NCBI GenBank assembly: GCA_016195385.1
Contig: JACPZS010000098.1
Span: 1 to 45,092 of the forward strand
Direction of reading: 5' to 3'
DNA: 45,092 nucleotides
Origin: Verrucomicrobiota bacterium
GTDB taxonomy: Bacteria; Verrucomicrobiota; Verrucomicrobiia; Limisphaerales; JACPZS01
Shown here piece by piece: positions 41,420 to 45,092 of this stretch. Made by a program: the position numbers and the translations under genes. The stretch's first letter is position 1; each line of letters begins with the position of its first letter. The notes under the pieces were generated by a model. That model was not told the DNA's origin, ran no database searches, and was given only the letters and a program-made list of their open reading frames with translations.

Positions 41420-42079
41420 AACCAAACACGACGTGGCGCCGCCGCTGGTTGAAGTACGGAATGCGCACGTGGCGTTCGCCGGCAATGCGGTGCTCCGCGG
41501 AGTGAATCTGACCGTGCCGAGCGGCCAGCTCGTGGCGTTAATCGGGCCGAATGGTTCGGGAAAAACCACTCTGCTTCGTTGCCTGCTGGGATTGCAAAAG
41601 CTCGACGCGGGCGAAATCTTTTGGCGTTGCGGCTGCGCGAAACGCGGCATTGGTTCTGGCAGTCGCACCGGCGGATCGATGCGGCCATCGGCGGCACGCT
41701 CGCGCAAATCGGCGTGGAGCCGTTGCTGAACCGTCCGCTCGCCCAACTCTCCGGCGGACAGCTCCAGCGCGTTTTGATCGCGTTCAGCCTGCTCAAGAAA
41801 CCGGATCTCCTGCTTCTCGATGAACCGACGGCTGGCGTGGACACGCCAGGGGAGGCAACTTTTTACGATCTGATTGCCGAAATTCAAAGCCGGCATCGTT
41901 TGACCGTGATTCTCGTCTCGCACGATTTGTCGATGGTCTATCGGCACGCAGCCTGGGTTTACGCGCTCAACGGCACGATCTGTTGCGAAGGCCCGCCAGA
42001 TTCCGTGATGAACGCCGACTCTTTGAAAAAGGCCTACGGCCTCCATGTCTCGCCGTATCACCATCATCATGTTCACTGA
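41412..42079 (+). pseudogene. znuC: ZnuC ATP-binding protein, frameshifted with loss of the Q-loop region
   Basis: Two frames make up one ABC ATPase. The first (41412-41729) has VLRGVNLTVPSGQLVALIG, Walker A GPNGSGKTTLL and LLGLQKLDAGEIFW, then loses homology. The second frame resumes at about 41621 with LALRLRETRHWFWQ and has signature LSGGQLQRVL, Walker B LLLLDEPTAGVD and H-loop VILVSHDLSMV, ending in a His-rich tail (PYHHHHVH). The usual Q-loop segment (about 30 residues with VPQ) between the two is missing. An out-of-frame deletion at TTTTGGCG would explain both features. The rest of the operon is intact, so the transporter would lack a working ATPase unless another one substitutes, or the assembly is wrong here. 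Confidence 0.85.
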
Positions 42080-42893
42080 AGCCTTCATGTGGCGTGGGCT
42101 GCTCGCGGCGATTCTGCTCGGCCCGCTTTGCGCGCTGCTGGGCGTATTCGTCACGGCGCGGCGCATGGCGTTTTTCAGCGACACCATTTCGCACGCGGCG
42201 CTCGCTGGCATCGCGTTGGGTTTTTGGTTTGGCATGGCGGATCCGACGCTTCCGTTGATCGGTTTCAGCCTCCTGGTTGCGCTGCTCCTGCTCTGGCTCA
42301 AGGAAAATACCGAGCTGCTGACGGATACGATCATGGCCCTGTTGCTTTCCGGGTCCGTGGCCACGGGCATCATCATCCTGAGTTTGCTTAAAGGCTTTCG
42401 CCGGCAGATCGATACGTACCTTTTCGGCAACATACTGGCCATTGGGCCGCAGGAAATCTGGCTAGCCACCGGGCTGTTCGTGGTGGTTGGCGCAGGAATC
42501 TTTCTCAACCTCAGCGCGCTAACGTTGCTGACCGCGCAGGAAGAATTGGCCCACGTTTGCGGCGTCCCGGTCCGCCGGGACAATTATCTTTTCGTCATCG
42601 TGTTGACGCTCGTGGTCGCCGTCAGCATCCGGCTGTTGGGAATCATCCTGGTCACGTCGCTCATCGTAATACCGCCGGCCGCCGCGCGGAATGTCAGCCG
42701 CAACCTGCGCCAGCAAATCTGGTTCAGCGTGGCGTTTGGGCTGCTCGGTGGATTCAGCGGCACGCTCGCATCGAACGAATGGGACATTCCCTGCGGCCCC
42801 GCGATCGTGCTCGCCTGCATCGGCTTGTTCTTGATAACGATGATGATTGGATTCGTGCGCGCCAGCCAGTCTTCAAAACAACTTCAGCCGTGA
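42069..42893 (+). CDS. znuB: Zinc ABC transporter, permease
   Basis: 274 residues from ATG 42069 (MFTEAFMWRGLLAAILLGPL); ATG 42045 is an alternative that overlaps znuC further. ABC-3 family permease with about eight membrane helices: LCALLGVFVTARRMAFFSDT, ISHAALAGIALGFWFGM, LFGNILAIG, VSIRLLGIILVTSLIVIPPA and ACIGLFLITMMIGFV. The SHAALAG and PPAAAR motifs are typical of ZnuB/MntB. It forms the zinc channel in the inner membrane. The start overlaps znuC by 11 nt and the stop overlaps the zur start (GTGA). Confidence 0.93.
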   Translation: MFTEAFMWRGLLAAILLGPLCALLGVFVTARRMAFFSDTISHAALAGIALGFWFGMADPTLPLIGFSLLVALLLLWLKENTELLTDTIMALLLSGSVATGIIILSLLKGFRRQIDTYLFGNILAIGPQEIWLATGLFVVVGAGIFLNLSALTLLTAQEELAHVCGVPVRRDNYLFVIVLTLVVAVSIRLLGIILVTSLIVIPPAAARNVSRNLRQQIWFSVAFGLLGGFSGTLASNEWDIPCGPAIVLACIGLFLITMMIGFVRASQSSKQLQP

Positions 42894-43372
42894 GCACGCC
42901 AAGTGATGTTCAATCGGCGATCCGACGGAAGAACCCATCGTTGTCGAATCTGATGTCGCGGCTTCGTGGGCGATCACGCAAAGTCACCGGCCCGCGCCAG
43001 GCAATCTTGGACTTGCTGCGCCGGCATCCGCATCCACTTTCAAACAAGGAGATCTTCGCGGCGCTGCCTCCGGGAGAATGCGACCTTGCGACCGTGTATC
43101 GTTCCATGCATTTGCTCCGCGCGATGGGTCTCGTCAAACGCTTCGACTTCGGCGATGGAGTGGCACGGTTTGAACTGCTCGCTGACGGCGACGACGGTCA
43201 TCACCATCATTTGATCTGCACGCAATGCGCCATCATCCTTGAAGTGGACGAATGTTTTCCCCGCGAACTCGAAGAAAAACTGGCGGCGAAGAATGGTTTC
43301 CAAACCGTCACGCACAAACTGGAATTCTTCGGCGTCTGTCGGCAATGTCAGCCGACGGCGAACAAAAAATAA
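42890..43372 (+). CDS. zur: Fur-family regulator, probably Zur
   Basis: 160 residues from GTG 42890, which overlaps the znuB stop. Fur fold: VTGPRQAILDLLRRHPHPLS, EIFAALPPGECDLATVYRSM (recognition helix), FDFGDGVARFELLADGD, the metal-binding HHHHLICTQC and CRQCQ (two CxxC pairs for structural zinc), with EVDECF. Its place as last gene of a zinc-uptake operon favours Zur over Fur or PerR. It likely represses znuA-C-B-zur when zinc is sufficient, via the dyad at 40442-40456. A terminator overlaps its stop. Confidence 0.88.
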   Translation: MSTPSDVQSAIRRKNPSLSNLMSRLRGRSRKVTGPRQAILDLLRRHPHPLSNKEIFAALPPGECDLATVYRSMHLLRAMGLVKRFDFGDGVARFELLADGDDGHHHHLICTQCAIILEVDECFPRELEEKLAAKNGFQTVTHKLEFFGVCRQCQPTANKK

Positions 43373-43403
43373 GCCACGCATCGCGCGTGGCTTAGGTTTT
43401 GGA
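43371..43403 (+). terminator. Intrinsic terminator of the znu-zur operon
   Basis: AAGCCACGC (43371-43379), 5-nt loop, GCGTGGCTT (43385-43393), then AGGTTTT. Perfect 9-bp stem that overlaps the zur stop codon. A further TTTTTTT run lies at 43411-43417. Confidence 0.85.
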
Positions 43404-43425
43404 ATTGAGGTTTTTTTAGATTTGG

Positions 43426-43692
43426 TCAGACTTGTTGTTCTTCCATCCAGTCGGCGATTTTGATGTATTCTTTGATCTTGCGCCGCTCATATCGGTGCTT
43501 GTGTGGTTTGTCCGGCTGGGCATCGACCTGCCGGAAGGGATGTTTGGGGTTCTTGATGGTATCCGAGATGAGGTCTAACGATTTCATCATACGTTGAACT
43601 ATCCTTTCATTCTGAACAACTAGAGCGAAAACAATGCCAACGCCACTGGGGAAGTCCGTTGGAAGCCCTAAAACGCTCATTCCGTCGTTCAT
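43426..43692 (-). CDS. Small hypothetical protein
   Basis: 88 residues, not recognised. A hydrophobic N-terminal stretch (DFPSGVGIVFALVVQNERIV) is followed by a basic, His/Lys-rich C-terminal half (HPFRQVDAQPDKPHKHRYER, KIKEYIKIADWMEEQQ). The surrounding DNA is visibly A/T-richer than its neighbours, and a perfect palindrome lies 37 nt before the start. It is on the same strand as prmA and downstream of it. It could be a small accessory gene; the existence of the protein is plausible but unproven. Confidence 0.4.
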   Translation of the reverse strand: MNDGMSVLGLPTDFPSGVGIVFALVVQNERIVQRMMKSLDLISDTIKNPKHPFRQVDAQPDKPHKHRYERRKIKEYIKIADWMEEQQV

Positions 43693-43728
43693 ACTTTACT
43701 TTTCGGAAATATAGAGTGCTCGCTGGAG

Positions 43729-43747
43729 AAAATTGTTCAACAATTTT
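43729..43747. promoter_or_regulatory. Perfect 9-1-9 palindrome upstream of the small hypothetical gene
   Basis: AAAATTGTT-C-AACAATTTT between the prmA stop and the start of the hypothetical gene. It has the size of a dimeric repressor operator. As RNA it would be an A/U-rich hairpin without a following T-run, so it is less likely to be a terminator. Confidence 0.5.
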
Positions 43748-43778
43748 GCGGAAATTTTTCCAGTTTGTCTGAGAAGGA

Positions 43779-44705
43779 TCACTTCCGTACGTCTCCATGG
43801 CGGGCAATCCGAAACGCGCCCGATCGCCATTCCTTCTGCGTCCGTTGTGACATCAATTGCAGACCAGCGGCCTCGAAATGAGCGCGCACCCGTTCAAATT
43901 GGGTCGCCAGGATTCCGGCCAGCACGAGCGTCCCGTCCGGCTTCAGCCGATTGATCAACTTGGACGATTCGCTTATCAGCAAATCGAAAATCAAGTTCGC
44001 GCAAATGACATCGAACTGCGCTTTCGTTTTAACCGGCAAGCGCGTCAATTCCCGCCGGTTTATCGAAATCATTTTCGCCACACTGTTGCTGGCCGCGTTT
44101 GTCCGGGCGACAAGGACGGCTTCAGGATCAAAGTCAAAAGCTTGCACCGACTGGTAACCAAGTTTGGCGGCGGCGATGGCGAGAATTCCCGAGCCAGTGC
44201 CGGCATCGAGGAATGATTGTCGCGTGCCGGGTCGTCGCCTGCGCGCGAGTTGTTGGAGGCAAAATAGCGTCGTCGGATGCTGGCCGGTGCCGAAGCTCAG
44301 TCCCGGATCGAGCACGACGAGCGCTTGCCCGGCTCGCGGTCGCCGCCGACTCCAGCTTGGTTTGATCAGCAGTTTCGACCCAATCGAGATCGGTTTGAAA
44401 TGTCGTTTCCACGACTCCGCCCAATCTTGCGGGCGAATTGACTTGAACGAAATTTCACCCGGCCCGACCGCCAGTCCGCATCCACGCATTCGCGCCAAAC
44501 CGGTTGCCAGTGCTTTTTCGCTGGCTTGATTCCATGCCGCGCGCGCAGGCAGAAACACGGAAACTCTCGTCGTGCCCAATTCCAAATCGGAGTATGCGGA
44601 CGGCGTGGTCTCAAAAATCTTTTCCAGCAACGCCACCGTGGCATCCTCCGCTTCCGGCGCGACCGTAACCGCGATTTCCCAAAGTCTTGCCGGCTTCATG
44701 CTCAT
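43779..44705 (-). CDS. prmA: Ribosomal protein L11 methyltransferase
   Basis: 308 residues (ATG 44705; ATG 44699 also possible). PrmA trimethylates ribosomal protein L11. The N-terminal L11-recognition domain ends near residue 95 with QDWAESWKRHFKPISIGSKL. The methyltransferase has VLDPGLSFGTGQHPTT, SAM-binding SFLDAGTGSGILAIAAAKLG, FDFDPEAVLVAR, and the catalytic-type DVICANLIFDLL followed by LKPDGTLVLAGIL. It lies 27 nt downstream of rph on the same strand. Confidence 0.95.
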   Translation of the reverse strand: MSMKPARLWEIAVTVAPEAEDATVALLEKIFETTPSAYSDLELGTTRVSVFLPARAAWNQASEKALATGLARMRGCGLAVGPGEISFKSIRPQDWAESWKRHFKPISIGSKLLIKPSWSRRRPRAGQALVVLDPGLSFGTGQHPTTLFCLQQLARRRRPGTRQSFLDAGTGSGILAIAAAKLGYQSVQAFDFDPEAVLVARTNAASNSVAKMISINRRELTRLPVKTKAQFDVICANLIFDLLISESSKLINRLKPDGTLVLAGILATQFERVRAHFEAAGLQLMSQRTQKEWRSGAFRIARHGDVRK

Positions 44706-44732
44706 TCGCGGCAGCGCAAAAACGAGTCGTGT

Positions 44733-45092
44733 CTAATTCGCCTCCACCGCGTTGCGCTGCGCGGTGAACAATTGCTCGATTCCACCGCGCGCCATGGCGA
44801 GCATGGCGCTCAACTGCGCTTCGCTAAACGTGGATTCTTCGCCACTGCCTTGCACCTCCACGAACTGATCAGCGGATGTCATCACGATGTTCATATCGAC
44901 TTTCGCCGCGACGTCCTCGACGTAACAAAGATCCAGCAACACGTGTTCGTTCACGATGCCGACACTGGCGGCCGCCACGGCGACCGGCAACGGGTTTTCC
45001 TTCAGCTTGTTTTCTTTCAGCAGCTTCTTGATCGCAAGCTGGAGCGCGACGTAGGCACCCGTGATCGCCGCCGTGCGCGTGCCGCCATCGGC
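44733..45092 (-). CDS. rph: Ribonuclease PH, C-terminal part (5' end beyond the right edge)
   Basis: The frame enters the window at the right edge with ADGGTRTAAITGAYVALQLA, the conserved RNase PH catalytic-core segment, and continues with PVAVAAASVGIVNEHVLLDL, CYVEDVAAKVDMNIVMTSAD and FVEVQGSGEESTFSEAQLSA. It ends in TAA at 44733, so 119 C-terminal residues are visible. RNase PH trims tRNA 3' ends by phosphorolysis. The N-terminal half lies outside the window. Confidence 0.96.
   Translation of the reverse strand, partial: ADGGTRTAAITGAYVALQLAIKKLLKENKLKENPLPVAVAAASVGIVNEHVLLDLCYVEDVAAKVDMNIVMTSADQFVEVQGSGEESTFSEAQLSAMLAMARGGIEQLFTAQRNAVEAN

Noticed and set aside
41610-41625. Programmed -1 frameshift in znuC at ATC-TTT-TGG
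   Set aside because: Not a canonical X-XXY-YYZ slippery site, and even after a shift the product would lack the Q-loop; a deletion explains both defects.
1-45092. tRNA or rRNA genes
   Set aside because: No T-arm GGTTCRAnTCC with matching acceptor stem and no rRNA-like conserved blocks were seen by eye; a covariance-model scan would settle it.

Overview
The window is bacterial chromosome, most likely from the phylum Verrucomicrobiota (Pedosphaera/Limisphaera-like lineage). The reasons are a PVC-type cytochrome c/L-sorbosone-dehydrogenase-like protein next to an SGNH hydrolase, a TIGR03790 protein, a type II pseudopilin with a C-terminal FEDGHV motif, a PA0069-type radical SAM protein and high GC. 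This taxonomy is inferred from gene families only.

Layout. 1-5 kb: 5' part of cdsA, then a minus-strand chain SGNH hydrolase > four-helix-bundle (S23/IVP family) > PVC cytochrome. The three genes are joined by ATGA overlaps, and the middle gene is bracketed by CAAA/TTTG-rich inverted repeats. 5-8.3 kb: a 2-oxoacid dehydrogenase E1alpha-E1beta-E2 operon. 8.4-15 kb: YlbF-like protein, TIGR03790 protein, MBL hydrolase, a RelE/ParE-type toxin-antitoxin pair, recN, a methyltransferase. 14.8-24.1 kb: a MarR-controlled redox cluster (4Fe-4S/SCP2 protein, quinone-oxidoreductase-like protein, SDR, MarR). Three copies of one 12-bp operator mark it. It is interrupted by a Hen1-Pnkp RNA-repair cassette lying between ~140-bp inverted repeats, and by a HEPN/MNT pair.

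24.1-30.6 kb: the most unusual region. Threonyl-tRNA synthetase is encoded in two pieces. The editing domain plus motif 1 is at 29.4-30.4 kb and the motif 2/3 and anticodon-binding part is at 24.2-25.3 kb. Three accessory genes separate them: a DUF3800 protein, an OLD-family ATPase/TOPRIM nuclease, and a coiled-coil DUF2130 protein with a PD-(D/E)XK-like motif. Upstream of the N-terminal half is what looks like a classical attenuator: a 10-codon leader peptide with four consecutive Thr codons, a stable hairpin and an intrinsic terminator.

30.9-38.3 kb: radical SAM protein, beta-helix protein, and a dnaB-bamA-ompH operon. 38.3-45 kb: pseudopilin, then a DksA-like protein with a degenerate zinc finger, Cys-poor L33 and Cys-free S18, followed by znuA-znuC-znuB-zur (a possible zinc-economy locus), a small hypothetical gene, prmA, and the 3' part of rph.

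Several genes are damaged or shortened: znuC (frameshift plus loss of the Q-loop), an SDR (1-nt frameshift), Pnkp (about 89 residues of the phosphatase domain missing in frame) and a short C-terminal-domain remnant. Either this lineage is losing genes or some of these are assembly errors, so read-level checking matters.
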